Source of the DNA: Chromohalobacter israelensis
Lineage (GTDB): Bacteria > Pseudomonadota > Gammaproteobacteria > Pseudomonadales > Halomonadaceae
Assembly: GCA_000761475.1 (NCBI GenBank)
Contig: JQNW01000006.1
Span: 39,287 to 103,286 of the forward strand
Length of the DNA: 64,000 bases
Direction: 5' to 3'
The translations under genes were made by a program, and so were the position numbers. Below are positions 1-8,594 of the stretch, piece after piece. The notes beneath the pieces were generated by a model. That model made no database searches. It saw nothing but the letters and a program-made list of their open reading frames with translations, and had not been told where the DNA came from. Numbering within the stretch: the first letter of the stretch is position 1; every line of letters begins with the position of its first letter.

Positions 1-1355
1 GTTCCGCCACGTCATCGTCTTCTTCCCAGTCGGCTGCCACGCGAGATGGCGCCCTGGAGCGCTACTTCGGCATTCGCCGCTATGGCTCGAGCCTGCGAAC
101 CGAGTTGCTCGCCGGTCTGGCGACCTTTCTCGCGGCGATGTACATCATCGTGGTCAACCCGACGATCCTCAGCGATGCGGGGATTCCGTTTTCGGCAGGG
201 CTTTCCGCGACGGTGCTGATCAGTTTCCTGAGCAGCCTGGCGATGGGGCTGTATGCGCGCAACCCCATTCTCGTCGCCCCTGGCATGGGCATGAATGCCC
301 TGTTTGCCTACACCCTGGTCCAGGGAGCGGGCCTGCCGTGGCAGGTGGCGCTGGGCTGTGTCTTCTGGTCCGGGGTGCTGTTCGCCTTGCTGGCCTTTTT
401 CAATGTGCGCAAGGCCATCGTCGAGGCGATTCCCGATTCGCTGCGCTATGGGATCACGTGCGGCATCGGGCTGTTCATTACCTTCATCGGTTTCAAGAAT
501 GCCGGCTTCGTCGTCGACGATCCCGCCACGCTGGTATCGCTGGGTACGCTGGACCCGGCCTTGATCACGTTCATCGTCGGCATGTTGCTGACCGCGATCC
601 TGGTCACCTTGGGCGTCAATGGCGCGCTGGTACTGGGGATCGTCATCACCACGCTGGTGGCGATACCCATGGGGCGTCTCTGGGGGGCGGATGTCGTCGT
701 GGCCTGGAGTGGTCTCGCCGCGTGGCCGGACTTCAGCGTCATGTGGCAGGTGGATCTCTGGGGCGCGCTCAAGGTGGTCTATTGGCCGTTCATCTTCGTG
801 ATGCTGTTCACCAACTTCTTCGATGCGCTGTCGTGTTTCCTGGCATTGTCGGAGGCCGCCGATCTCAAGGACGAGAACGGTCAGCCTCGCAACCTCAAGC
901 GCTCGATGACCGTGGACGCCTTTGCGTCGATGATCGCCGCGCCGTTGGGAACCAGTGCCGCGCAGACCTTCATCGAATCTGGCGTGGGGGTCGCCCAGGG
1001 CGGGCGTACCGGGATCGTCGGCGTGGTTTGCGGCTTGCTGTTCCTGCCGTTCCTGTTCCTGTCGCCGCTGCTGTCGCTGGTGCCGGCGATCGCAACCGCC
1101 CCGGCTCTGGTGATGGTGGGCGTGTTCATGCTGGCGCCGGTGGGGCGCATCGAGTGGCAGAAGATGGATCAGGCGTTTCCGGCATTTCTGGCGATCATCG
1201 TCATGCCGCTGACGTATTCGATCACGCTGGGCATCGCCTTCGCCTTTCTGAGCTTCGTGGCGATCAAGCTGTGCACGGGTCGCCTGAGAGAGATCAAGCC
1301 GGCCATGTGGGTGACGGCAGTGCTCTGCGCGATCATGCTGGTGACGATGCAGTGA
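1..1355 (+). CDS. NCS2-family purine permease (AzgA/GhxP-like), 5'-truncated by the window edge
   Basis: Inner-membrane proton symporter for purine bases, probably adenine, guanine or hypoxanthine. The frame is open from base 3 with no start codon before the conserved ERYFGIRRYGSSLRTE segment, so the true start lies upstream of the window; about 450 residues are visible. The sequence is almost entirely hydrophobic helices. Family hallmarks visible include the NP motif in the first helix (VVNP), the MGMNALFAY segment, and the central GTSAAQTFIESGVGVAQGGRTG stretch, of which only the first part is needed to place it in the AzgA-like branch rather than the UraA/xanthine branch. It is followed by a hairpin terminator and faces the convergent mechanosensitive channel gene. 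The exact substrate cannot be read from the sequence. Confidence 0.9.
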   Translation, partial: SATSSSSSQSAATRDGALERYFGIRRYGSSLRTELLAGLATFLAAMYIIVVNPTILSDAGIPFSAGLSATVLISFLSSLAMGLYARNPILVAPGMGMNALFAYTLVQGAGLPWQVALGCVFWSGVLFALLAFFNVRKAIVEAIPDSLRYGITCGIGLFITFIGFKNAGFVVDDPATLVSLGTLDPALITFIVGMLLTAILVTLGVNGALVLGIVITTLVAIPMGRLWGADVVVAWSGLAAWPDFSVMWQVDLWGALKVVYWPFIFVMLFTNFFDALSCFLALSEAADLKDENGQPRNLKRSMTVDAFASMIAAPLGTSAAQTFIESGVGVAQGGRTGIVGVVCGLLFLPFLFLSPLLSLVPAIATAPALVMVGVFMLAPVGRIEWQKMDQAFPAFLAIIVMPLTYSITLGIAFAFLSFVAIKLCTGRLREIKPAMWVTAVLCAIMLVTMQ

Positions 1356-1393
1356 GATAGCGTGGCCTGCCTGCTAGACCGTCGACGAAAAAA

Positions 1394-1415
1394 GGGCGCC
1401 CCCCCGGGGCGGCCC
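1394..1415. terminator. Hairpin terminator between convergent permease and channel genes
   Basis: A GC-rich inverted repeat (GGGCGCCCC with GGGGCGGCCC, one bulged base) is flanked by an A-run on the left and TTTT on the right. It lies 38 bases after the permease stop and just beyond the stop of the convergent channel gene, so it can end transcripts from both sides. Confidence 0.7.
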
Positions 1416-1441
1416 TTTTGTATCAGTGGTTGAGGAGAGGG

Positions 1442-3835
1442 TTATCGATCCCCATCTGGGTCGGGATCATTGTCACGGTCTGGCTGAGAATACTTCTGGG
1501 TGGTTGCTTCGGATGTCTTCGAGGCGTCAGGCGTAATATCCTGAACCTTGGGTTGGCCGGCGGGGCTGCCGTCGATATCGAAAGCTTGCTGCATGATGCG
1601 CAGGTTGGCGGGCGGCGCGTTGCCATCCTTTTCCTGCCCGAAGTAAAGCGTGGTGTGCGGGAACGGAATCTCGATGCCGGCAGCGTCGAAGTACATTTTG
1701 ACCAAGCGGTTGTAGGCACGGCCCACGCCCCACTGATCGCCTGGCGTGGTCTTGATGATCACGCGGATGTTGACCGAACTGTCGGCCAGCGCGGTGACGC
1801 CGGCCACGCTGAGCGGCTCGAGCAGCTTGTAGCCATGCTCGCTTTCCTTGAGGGCTTCGAAGGCGGCCTGCAGCTGTTCGATGGCATCGTCGATGTTTTC
1901 GCGGTAGGCAATGCCGTATTCGCCGACGTGATTGCCGAATTCACGCATGTAGTTGGAGACGGTATCCACCGAGGAGAACGGCACGATGTGGTAGGTGCCC
2001 GACAGGTCGCGGATCCCCACCGAACGAATGCTGATGCGCTCCGCCGTGCCGGTGGTGCCGCCGACGGTGACGACGTCGCCGGTGTTCATGGCATTCTCCA
2101 GCTGGATGAAGACCCCGGTGATGACATCCTGCACCAGTTTCTGCGAACCGAAGCCGATGGCCAGACCCAGCACCCCGGCACCGGCGATCAGCGGGCCGAT
2201 GTTGATGCCGATCTCGGCCAGCACGATCATCGCCGTCATGGTGATCAAGGCGATCGCCAGGGCGTTGCGGAACAGCGAGAGCAGCGTCTTGGCGCGTGCC
2301 GAGGGTTCGCCCGCACCGGTTTCGGCACTCAGGCGGTTTTCGATGAGGCTGGCGAGACCGACCCATACCACGGCGGCAACCAGCAGGATGATGATCACGT
2401 TCAGCGTGGTGCCGACGAGATGAGCGCCCGCCTCGGAGGCGTACCAGGCGGCAAGGTCGAATACCTGCCAGGCGTTGAGCACGAACATGGCCACGACGAT
2501 CAGGATGATCGCGCGGATGACCTTGAGGGACGTGGGCACGTAGGCATTGAGGCGCTTTTCCAGCAGGGGCAGGCGCCGCTGGATATCGCCGGTCAGATGA
2601 ATGCGGCGACCGATCAACTGGGTCAGCACGCCAGATACCAGCATGCCGATGCCGACGATGACGATGGTCTTGAGCGTGGCCAGCAGCACGTAGGGCAATG
2701 CGGTCTCGGGGTGCAGGACCGTGACGGCGAAGACCACCAGGGCGTAGGCCAGGGCCAGCACATGCCAGACACGGCCCAGCAGCCGCAAGGCGAAGCGCGA
2801 GGCGCTCATGTCGGCCTTCTCGGCGCGCTGCATGAGGGCGTCGCGCAGTGTCGCGCGGTTCTTGAGGATCACCGTGGCGGCATAGATCAATGCCAGCAGC
2901 ATGATCACCGTGCCCAGTCCCTGGCCGAGGGCCGTCGAAAGGTTGTAATTGACGATGGGGACGATCACCAGCATGCCGTAACCGATGAAGCCTGCCAGGC
3001 GGGCCAGGAAACGGTTGCAATATTCGGCCTGGGGCGAGGCGATGGGCATCAGGCGCAGGCCGGCATATTGCGACGAGAACAGCATGCGCAGGGCCGCCTT
3101 GAACAGTTCGATCATCAAGAAGGCGTTGAGGAACAGCGAGAAGCGCGTCTCCATGTTGCCGGCCTCGCCGATGGCGAACGTCGCCAGCAGGTTGCCGGCG
3201 ACATAGGCCAGCACCACCACGGCCACGTCGATCACGGCGGCAAGCACGACCGCGACGATGGTACGCAGTAGTGCACTTTTCTCGGTGTTCTGCGACGACC
3301 ACTGGCTCAGCTTGCCGAACAGGGGCGAGGCGAGCTTGCGCAGCACGAACAGGGCCACGAAGGCGCCTGCCACGACGAACAGCAGGTTGAGCGCGGCGAT
3401 CAAGAAGGCGCCTGTGTCGAAGCTCGGGCCGCTGGCACGCGCCTCGTCACTGCCGAACAATCCGCCCAGCGCAGCCGCCAGGCTCTTGAATTGTCCGCCC
3501 AGATCGCCCGCGATGCTGCTGGTGGCCTCGGCGAGGCGGCGGGGGAAGGACACCTGGCTGGCTGTCTGGTCGCTGGGTGCGGCATCGGCGATCTCTTCGC
3601 GCGAAGGAGCACCCTCGACGGCCAAGGCGTTTTCCTGAGCCGCCTGGGCGCGCAGCTGATCGATGATCGTCTGGCGCGTCTGCTCGTTTTCGAGCATGTC
3701 GGCCAGCGTCGAATAGGCGGGGGCATCGGCGTCAGCGGGGGCGGTGTCCTGCTGAGCCAGCGCCGGTGCCATCACGAAGAGCAGACACAGCAGCAACCAA
3801 CGGCTGAGCCACGTATCGAGGCGTTGAGTCGGCAC
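1442..3835 (-). CDS. ybiO: YbiO-type mechanosensitive channel (large MscS family)
   Basis: Stretch-activated channel of the inner membrane that releases solutes on hypo-osmotic shock, an obvious need in a salt-variable habitat. The predicted product is 797 residues, close to E. coli YbiO (741). I chose the GTG at 3835 because a strong AAGGAGGT sits just upstream and the product then begins with a signal peptide (cleavage near ALA-QQ, about residue 27); longer in-frame starts lack this. A periplasmic N-terminal segment is followed by many membrane helices, then the Gly/Ala-rich MscS pore helix (AGAGVLGLAIGFGSQ, ending near residue 565) and the cytoplasmic beta and alpha/beta domains. The C-terminal tail (about 25 residues) is Asp-rich, as is common in halophiles. 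The match to YbiO runs through the whole length. Confidence 0.93.
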   Translation of the reverse strand: MPTQRLDTWLSRWLLLCLLFVMAPALAQQDTAPADADAPAYSTLADMLENEQTRQTIIDQLRAQAAQENALAVEGAPSREEIADAAPSDQTASQVSFPRRLAEATSSIAGDLGGQFKSLAAALGGLFGSDEARASGPSFDTGAFLIAALNLLFVVAGAFVALFVLRKLASPLFGKLSQWSSQNTEKSALLRTIVAVVLAAVIDVAVVVLAYVAGNLLATFAIGEAGNMETRFSLFLNAFLMIELFKAALRMLFSSQYAGLRLMPIASPQAEYCNRFLARLAGFIGYGMLVIVPIVNYNLSTALGQGLGTVIMLLALIYAATVILKNRATLRDALMQRAEKADMSASRFALRLLGRVWHVLALAYALVVFAVTVLHPETALPYVLLATLKTIVIVGIGMLVSGVLTQLIGRRIHLTGDIQRRLPLLEKRLNAYVPTSLKVIRAIILIVVAMFVLNAWQVFDLAAWYASEAGAHLVGTTLNVIIILLVAAVVWVGLASLIENRLSAETGAGEPSARAKTLLSLFRNALAIALITMTAMIVLAEIGINIGPLIAGAGVLGLAIGFGSQKLVQDVITGVFIQLENAMNTGDVVTVGGTTGTAERISIRSVGIRDLSGTYHIVPFSSVDTVSNYMREFGNHVGEYGIAYRENIDDAIEQLQAAFEALKESEHGYKLLEPLSVAGVTALADSSVNIRVIIKTTPGDQWGVGRAYNRLVKMYFDAAGIEIPFPHTTLYFGQEKDGNAPPANLRIMQQAFDIDGSPAGQPKVQDITPDASKTSEATTQKYSQPDRDNDPDPDGDR

Positions 3836-4120
3836 GCATTGACCTCCTTGTACGGAAAGTGGCGAAGCCACATCGTTTATGATGAATTTGCCTGGCAATG
3901 ATAACACTAGGTGGCTCATCGCCGAGCGTCGAGCAATGAGCGCATGATCGACCGGTCAGCGAATGTCATGGATCGGTCATGGGCCATGATTAACATGAGT
4001 ATAAAGGTAGGTATTTTTTTGTACCACACTTGTACGAGTGCCGGTTGTCTGGCACTTTAGAATCATGTGGTCGATAGCGACCCGGTCCGTAACACCATGT
4101 CAAACCAAGGAGGGTGGCAC

Positions 4121-4336
4121 ATGACGGATGACAAGACCTGCCCGCGCTGTGGGGGGCAAGCCTTCGACATGCCCGAAACGGCACGAGAATGGGACGAGGT
4201 GACGTGCATCGATTGCGGTGAGTTCATCGATACGCGTCTCGGCTTGGCGGAACGCCAAGCCGAGCACTTGACGCCATTGACCGAGGCCTGCCTCAAGACG
4301 CGTGCAATGGCAAGACACATGGGGATGCGAGCTTGA
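4121..4336 (+). CDS. Small zinc-ribbon protein, 71 aa
   Basis: Unrecognised small acidic protein. It starts at the ATG preceded by AAGGAGGGT, a strong ribosome site; an in-frame upstream extension has none. Four cysteines form two CxxC knuckles (residues 7, 10, 29 and 32), so a single zinc ribbon is likely; the remainder is a charged helix. The next gene, 46 bases downstream, encodes a second small protein with the same CxxC-x18-CxxC spacing, suggesting an old tandem duplication and co-transcription. A role in nucleic-acid or protein contact is plausible for such ribbons, but no function can be assigned. Confidence 0.75.
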   Translation: MTDDKTCPRCGGQAFDMPETAREWDEVTCIDCGEFIDTRLGLAERQAEHLTPLTEACLKTRAMARHMGMRA

Positions 4337-4382
4337 TGCTTCATCGAGCATGCGAAGATCCAATGTCAGGGAGGACATCTGA

Positions 4383-4592
4383 ATGCTGAAAGTGACACTC
4401 GATCTGCGTTGCAACGTCTGCCATGGGGAGCGTTTCGTCATCCCCACGGGCGACGAGCAGCTCGACGATATCCGTTGCGCGGACTGTCATGCCTTCAAAT
4501 GCAAGAGCGATGACCTGGAGCGCGCGATGTCGGCAATCCACCAGACCACGGCGCCGCGCGGCGCCGTGTCACACGAGAAGCTGGTGGGGTAG
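4383..4592 (+). CDS. Small zinc-ribbon protein, 69 aa
   Basis: Second of two tandem small zinc-ribbon genes. A GGGAGG ribosome site precedes the ATG. Cysteines at residues 10, 13, 32 and 35 form two CxxC knuckles separated by 18 residues, exactly as in the preceding gene. The C-terminal part is a short, mixed-charge helix. It lies on the same strand as the upstream ribbon gene and the downstream binding protein, but 154 bases separate it from the latter. Function unknown; the two ribbon proteins may form a pair. Confidence 0.72.
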   Translation: MLKVTLDLRCNVCHGERFVIPTGDEQLDDIRCADCHAFKCKSDDLERAMSAIHQTTAPRGAVSHEKLVG

Positions 4593-4746
4593 CCGAGTCC
4601 GGCCGACGTTCGCATGCGATGCCACTCTTCGGCGAGTCCGGGGAGTGGCATCGTTGTCTCCAGCCCTTGCATCACCCGGTCGAAGGTTTGCAACATCTCC
4701 TCCTTCTCGGCATGCTTGAAGCACACTTCCAATAAAGGCATTTCCC

Positions 4747-5607
4747 ATGGCTCAGCGATCGATACGTCTCGCCGGTATGGCTTTGATTGCCGGTGCTGGC
4801 CTGGCGGCCACCACTGCGCAGGCTCAGGACAAAGGCACCATCAATCTGGCGTATGTCGAATGGTCTTCTACCGTGGCGTCTACCAACGTGATGCGGGCTG
4901 TGCTCGAACAAGCCGGTTACGAAGTCGAGACGTCCTCGCTGTCGGCAGCCGCGATGTGGCAGTCCGTGGCGACTGGAGACACCGATGCGCTGCTGGCCGG
5001 TTGGCTCCCGACCACGCATGAGGATTACTACGCTCAACTCAAGGATCAACTGGTCGATACGGGCGTCAACCTGGATGGCACCAAGCTGGGGCTGGTGGTG
5101 CCGGCCGATAGCGAAGTCGATTCGATTGCGGACCTCAATGCGCATGCCGACGACTTCGACAACAAGATCACCGGCATCGATCCGGGTGCCGGTATCATGC
5201 GCCTCACCGACAAGGTCATCGAGGAGTACGATCTCGATCTGAATCTGCAAAGCGGCAGCGGCGCTACCATGACGGCAGCCCTGAAAAGCGCCATCGCCAA
5301 CGACGAAGAGATCGCCGTGACCGGCTGGACGCCGCACTGGATGTTCGCGCGCTGGGACCTCAAGTACCTGGACGATCCCAAGAACGTCTATGGCGGTGCC
5401 GAGCAGATCCATACCATCGTTCGTCAGGGGCTCGAGGAGGACATGCCGGAAGCCTATGCCATTCTGGATGCCTTCGAGTGGACCGCCGAGGACATGGGCG
5501 AAGTCATGCTGATGAACCAGGAGGAGGACTCCGACCCCTACGAGAACGCCAAGCAGTGGGTGGAGGACAACCAGGACCTGGTCCAGGAGTGGCTGCCGGC
5601 GTCGTAA
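4747..5607 (+). CDS. Glycine betaine/proline-type ABC transporter substrate-binding protein (OpuAC family)
   Basis: Periplasmic solute-binding protein for quaternary ammonium osmolytes such as glycine betaine or proline betaine. The 286-residue product begins with a classical signal peptide (hydrophobic core, cleavage near AQAQ, about residue 26). The mature part is one OpuAC domain with many tryptophans in the positions used for the aromatic cage: LAYVEW, AAMWQ, AGWLPTTHEDYY and TGWTPHWMFARWDLKYL. The C-terminal third is very acidic. No permease or ATPase gene is adjacent, so it is either an orphan binding protein feeding a transporter encoded elsewhere or the remnant of a larger operon. A bidirectional terminator follows directly. 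Confidence 0.92.
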   Translation: MAQRSIRLAGMALIAGAGLAATTAQAQDKGTINLAYVEWSSTVASTNVMRAVLEQAGYEVETSSLSAAAMWQSVATGDTDALLAGWLPTTHEDYYAQLKDQLVDTGVNLDGTKLGLVVPADSEVDSIADLNAHADDFDNKITGIDPGAGIMRLTDKVIEEYDLDLNLQSGSGATMTAALKSAIANDEEIAVTGWTPHWMFARWDLKYLDDPKNVYGGAEQIHTIVRQGLEEDMPEAYAILDAFEWTAEDMGEVMLMNQEEDSDPYENAKQWVEDNQDLVQEWLPAS

Positions 5608-5648
5608 GCCCCCGATCGAACTCACAGGGTCACGCGGCCCTGGCAACG

Positions 5649-5680
5649 AAAAAAGCCAACCCCTTGGGGTTGGCTTTTTC
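5649..5680. terminator. Bidirectional terminator between the binding-protein gene and ssrA
   Basis: A perfect 14-bp stem (AAAAAGCCAACCCC with its complement, two-base loop) gives a U-run in either direction. It ends the binding-protein transcript on the plus strand and the ssrA transcript on the minus strand. Confidence 0.85.
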
Positions 5681-5686
5681 GGTGTT

Positions 5687-6066
5687 TGGTGGAGGCGGGG
5701 GGAATTGAACCCCCGTCCGCCGGCACTCACCCATCGGCTCTACATGCTTAGGTCCGTCTTCTGATTTAACGTCCCTGGCTCCGACGGGCAGGATCCAGCG
5801 ACGCGATTCCTCTAAGTTTTAGCGGCTGACACGAGGACAGGGCCAACCGCGATCCCATCAGTCTGAGCTCGTATCCCATCGGTGATGAATGGGCACATCA
5901 CCTCCGGGCCGGACTAGAAGCTAGCAGTTGTTACGCTGCCAGCGCGCCCTGAGCGTAGTTGTCGTCGTTTGCGACTATTTAATCGTAACGTTGGATTTAC
6001 GAGATACGTTACGCTCTCGGCATGCACCTCAGGGATTGTCACCGGCGTCGAAGCCATGTCGCCCCC
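5687..6066 (-). ncRNA. ssrA: tmRNA (transfer-messenger RNA)
   Basis: tmRNA rescues stalled ribosomes and tags the unfinished protein. The ends are set by the acceptor stem: 5' GGGGGCG pairs with CGCCUCC, followed by the discriminator A and an encoded CCA at 5689-5687. Next to it is a 5-bp T-stem GGGGG/CCCCC around TTCAATT. The tag reading frame (5972-5931) starts with the usual GCA resume codon. The pre-tRNA-domain 5' sequence (GGCTTCGACGCC) is typical. Its protein partner SmpB is encoded immediately upstream on the same strand, the common arrangement. A terminator lies 7 bases beyond the CCA. Confidence 0.95.
5931..5972 (-). other. tmRNA tag-peptide reading frame
   Basis: Reading GCA AAC GAC through GCA TAA gives the 13-residue tag ANDDNYAQGALAA. 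It ends in the Ala-Leu-Ala-Ala signal recognised by ClpXP-type proteases and starts with the ANDDNYA core seen in gammaproteobacterial tags. Confidence 0.93.
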
Positions 6067-6137
6067 GTAAAGCGTCCTACAGTTTAACAGGTGGGGACCG
6101 TTCTAGGCCAGTTCAACCTCGCTGGCGAAATAAAGCG

Positions 6138-6611
6138 TCAGTGCGCGCGCATGATGCGGGCTTTTTCGCGATTCCAGTCGCGGGCCTTTTCCGTGGCGCG
6201 CTTGTCGTGCAGCTTCTTGCCGCGGACCAGGGCAAGCTCGCACTTGACCAGGTTCTTCTTCCAGTACAGCTTCAGCGGCACGCAGGTGTGCCCCTTGTCC
6301 TGGGTGCGCGAGAAGATCTTGGCGATCTCCTTTCGATGCAGCAGCAGCTTGCGCGTGCGCGACGGATCCGCGACGACATGCGTGCTGACGGTGTTGAGCG
6401 GGGTGATATGGCTGCCCAGCAACCATGCCTCGCCGTTCTTGATCAGAATGTACGTGTCGGTAAGCTGCGCCTTGCCGGCGCGCAAGCTCTTGACTTCCCA
6501 TCCGGCCAGCGACAAGCCAGCCTCGAAGGTCTCGTCGATGTGGTACTCGAAGCGAGCCTTCTTGTTTTGCGCGATGGTACTAGAGCCGAGATTGCCTTTT
6601 TTCTTGGCCAT
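6138..6611 (-). CDS. smpB: SsrA-binding protein SmpB
   Basis: Small basic protein that binds tmRNA and delivers it to the A site of stalled ribosomes. The product is 157 residues, the usual size. The N-terminal [18 protein letters not shown] segment, the central [18 protein letters not shown] and the basic C-terminal tail ([20 protein letters not shown]) are all family hallmarks; the tail becomes helical in the mRNA channel. It lies 71 bases upstream of ssrA on the same strand and diverges from ratA. Confidence 0.97.
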   Translation of the reverse strand: MAKKKGNLGSSTIAQNKKARFEYHIDETFEAGLSLAGWEVKSLRAGKAQLTDTYILIKNGEAWLLGSHITPLNTVSTHVVADPSRTRKLLLHRKEIAKIFSRTQDKGHTCVPLKLYWKKNLVKCELALVRGKKLHDKRATEKARDWNREKARIMRAH

Positions 6612-6741
6612 GGAACCCCTATGTCGCTATGCGCCCTATCCGCTAGTCCCATGAAATGGGGGAAGGCGTGATATCATTCAAGGCCTTGACGTTAACCTTC
6701 CATCATACGCGCAAGGCGCAATAAAGTCAGCGGAGTGGTGA

Positions 6742-7182
6742 ATGCCTACGGTCAATCGGTCTGCCTTGGTCAGACATTCCTGCGAGGCGATGTTCGATCT
6801 GGTCAACGATTTCGAGAGTTACCCTGAGTTCTTGCCGGGGTGTCGTCGCGCCCGGGTGGTCGAGCACGAAGAAGGGCGCTATCTGGTGGGAGAGATGACG
6901 CTGGCCAAGGGGAGCGTGGAGCAGACCCTGGCCACGCGTAACGATCTCTATCCCCACGAACGGATCGAGCTGTCGCTCGACCGTGGGCCTTTCAAGCGTC
7001 TAAACGGGCGCTGGTTGTTCACGCCGATGGGCGAGTCGGCGTGTCGAGTGAGCCTTGAAATGGAGTTCGAGTTCTCCAACCGCTTGCTGGGCGTGGCATT
7101 CGGCAAGCTGTTCCAGCAGGTCGCCGGCCAGTTGGTGGATGCCTTCACGCGTCGGGCGGATGCACTGTATGGCGCTCAGTGA
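6742..7182 (+). CDS. ratA: RatA/Coq10-family START-domain protein
   Basis: A 146-residue protein of the SRPBCC/START fold (polyketide cyclase/Coq10-like). The E. coli homologue was described as RatA, an inhibitor of 70S ribosome association, while the eukaryotic relatives (Coq10) bind ubiquinone; which role holds here is open. Family features: VRHSCEAMFDLVNDFESYPEFLPGC near the N-terminus and the C-terminal helix FGKLFQQVAGQLVDAFTRRA. It diverges from smpB, and its last 14 bases overlap the start of the RnfH-family gene, so the pair is co-translated. Confidence 0.92.
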   Translation: MPTVNRSALVRHSCEAMFDLVNDFESYPEFLPGCRRARVVEHEEGRYLVGEMTLAKGSVEQTLATRNDLYPHERIELSLDRGPFKRLNGRWLFTPMGESACRVSLEMEFEFSNRLLGVAFGKLFQQVAGQLVDAFTRRADALYGAQ

Positions 7183-7486
7183 CGTGACCGCCCCGCATAT
7201 CGAGGTCGAGGTCGCTTATGCCGAGCCACATCGTCAGCGGGTGGTGGCACTGGCCGTGGTACCGGGGACGTCGGCGCGCGACGCCGTGATGCAGGCGGCG
7301 TTGCCGTCTTTTTTTCCCGAGCGGGCTGCCGCTTTCTTCGAGAAGGCCCCGCTGGGCATTTTCGGTCAAGTGCTCAAGGCACCGGAGCATCATGTGCTGG
7401 AGGCGGGGGATCGTGTCGAGGTCTACCGCGCGCTCGCCCTGGACCCCAAGCAGGCGCGGCTGGCGCGAGCCCGGGGGCGTGGCTGA
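7169..7486 (+). CDS. RnfH-family protein (RatB), beta-grasp fold
   Basis: A 105-residue ubiquitin-like beta-grasp protein of the RnfH family, usually found next to ratA. The ATG at 7169 lies inside the end of ratA; longer in-frame extensions read the ratA sequence in another frame and are not credible. Features are the EVEVAYAEPHRQ start, the FGQVLKAPEHHVLEAGDRVEVYRAL core and a basic C-terminal tail. It converges on bamE with only 15 bases between stops. Although called RatB in E. coli, evidence that this pair is a toxin-antitoxin system is weak. Confidence 0.9.
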   Translation: MALSDVTAPHIEVEVAYAEPHRQRVVALAVVPGTSARDAVMQAALPSFFPERAAAFFEKAPLGIFGQVLKAPEHHVLEAGDRVEVYRALALDPKQARLARARGRG

Positions 7487-7501
7487 GCGTATGGCGAGGC
7501 G

Positions 7502-7933
7502 TTATTCTTCCGGCCCGTAGCTGGGGCCCATTGCAGCGGCGCCCTCGCCGGGGCCGCTGCCTTCGACGGCGGGGCCGGGTCCGCTTTGCGGTGTCAGGTC
7601 GACATCGTCTTCGATGTTGCCATGACGATCGATATCGGCCAGCCGGCCGTTCTGGAAGGTCAGCGTGACACGCTTTTCCTCCACATCGTCATAGGCCTCG
7701 TCGAGGTAGAAGACGTAGTCCCAGCGGTCCTCGTTGAACGGGCCTTTTAGCAGGGGGCTGCCCATGACATAGCGTACCTGCTCCTTGGTCATGCCGGTCT
7801 CCAGTTGCGAGACCATGTCCTGGGTGATGAGATTGCCCTGTGCCAGGTCGCGTTTGTAAACGCCGACGTAGCTGCACCCGCTGACGAGCGCCAGGACGAC
7901 GGAAAAGGTGACTGTTTTAATCAGGTTTTGCAT
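7502..7933 (-). CDS. bamE: Outer-membrane assembly lipoprotein BamE
   Basis: Lipoprotein of the BAM complex, which inserts beta-barrel proteins into the outer membrane. The product is 143 residues with a lipoprotein signal ending LALVSGC (lipobox, Cys at about residue 20). The BamE core follows: YKRDLAQGNLITQDMVSQLETGMTKEQVRYVMGSPLL and the RWDYVFYL strand. The C-terminal 40 residues are a Gly/Pro/Glu-rich extension not needed by the fold. It is divergent from fur (79 bases between start codons), an arrangement shared with Pseudomonas. Confidence 0.95.
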   Translation of the reverse strand: MQNLIKTVTFSVVLALVSGCSYVGVYKRDLAQGNLITQDMVSQLETGMTKEQVRYVMGSPLLKGPFNEDRWDYVFYLDEAYDDVEEKRVTLTFQNGRLADIDRHGNIEDDVDLTPQSGPGPAVEGSGPGEGAAAMGPSYGPEE

Positions 7934-8011
7934 TTGCGCCTATCATTCACTATCGTTGCCTGGGTCGATCATACCTGACCTACCACGATACTGCGAAGAG
8001 CAACCGCAACC

Positions 8012-8464
8012 ATGGCCGACCAGAACCATGAACTGCGCAAGGCAGGCTTAAAAGTCACCTTGCCGCGTGTCAAGATCCTGCAAATTCTCGAAAGTACGCA
8101 GGACCAACACCATCTCAGCGCCGAAGATGTCTACAAGGCGCTCCTGGACGCGGGCGACGATGTCGGTCTGGCGACCGTGTATCGTGTGTTGACCCAATTC
8201 GAAACCGCCGGCTTGGTGATTCGCCACAACTTCGATGGCGGACATGCCGTGTTCGAATTGTCGCAAGAGGAACATCACGATCACATGGTGTGCCTCGAAA
8301 GCGGCGAGATCATCGAGTTTTTCGACGACACCATCGAACGCCGCCAGCGCGAGATCGCCGAGGAGCACGGCTTCGAGCTCGTCGATCATGCCCTGGTGCT
8401 GTACGTGCGACCCAAGGGCTCCAAGGTGACGCGTCAGGAAGGTGCGGGGCCCGGCAAGAAATAG
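8012..8464 (+). CDS. fur: Ferric uptake regulator Fur
   Basis: Iron-sensing dimeric repressor that binds DNA when loaded with Fe(II). The 150-residue product has the N-terminal winged helix (KAGLKVTLPRVKILQIL, GLATVYRVLTQFETAGLV) and the metal-binding His-rich stretch EEHHDHMVC. The second cysteine of the E. coli-type CxxC is replaced (CLESG), as in Pseudomonas Fur, so the structural zinc site is not of the two-cysteine form. It is a candidate regulator for the iron-complex importer at 15.4-18.4 kb, although I could not find a convincing Fur box there. Confidence 0.96.
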   Translation: MADQNHELRKAGLKVTLPRVKILQILESTQDQHHLSAEDVYKALLDAGDDVGLATVYRVLTQFETAGLVIRHNFDGGHAVFELSQEEHHDHMVCLESGEIIEFFDDTIERRQREIAEEHGFELVDHALVLYVRPKGSKVTRQEGAGPGKK

Positions 8465-8522
8465 CCCATGCCCTGTAAAATAGTCTGCCCCGGCAAGATG
8501 ACAAGAGGCAGACGGGTGACAT

Positions 8523-8553
8523 GACGAAACCGGCCCCCGAGGCCGGTTTCGTC
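8523..8553. terminator. Terminator between convergent fur and recN
   Basis: A perfect 13-bp stem (GACGAAACCGGCC and its complement) around a 5-base loop lies between the two convergent stop codons. The following T content is low, so efficiency as an intrinsic terminator is uncertain. Confidence 0.7.
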
Positions 8554-8594
8554 GTTCCAGGGCCAGTGTGCGTCTGTGACGACGCGGCACGGGC

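Noticed and set aside
1418..3271. 617-codon open frame opposite the mechanosensitive channel gene
   Set aside because: High-GC antisense shadow; composition is His/Gln/Asp-rich with no family resemblance, while the minus-strand frame is a full YbiO homologue.
6742..7486. ratA-ratB as a toxin-antitoxin module
   Set aside because: The names come from E. coli, but both families are widespread housekeeping genes next to smpB, with RatA related to Coq10 and RatB to RnfH. Nothing here shows toxin-antitoxin function.
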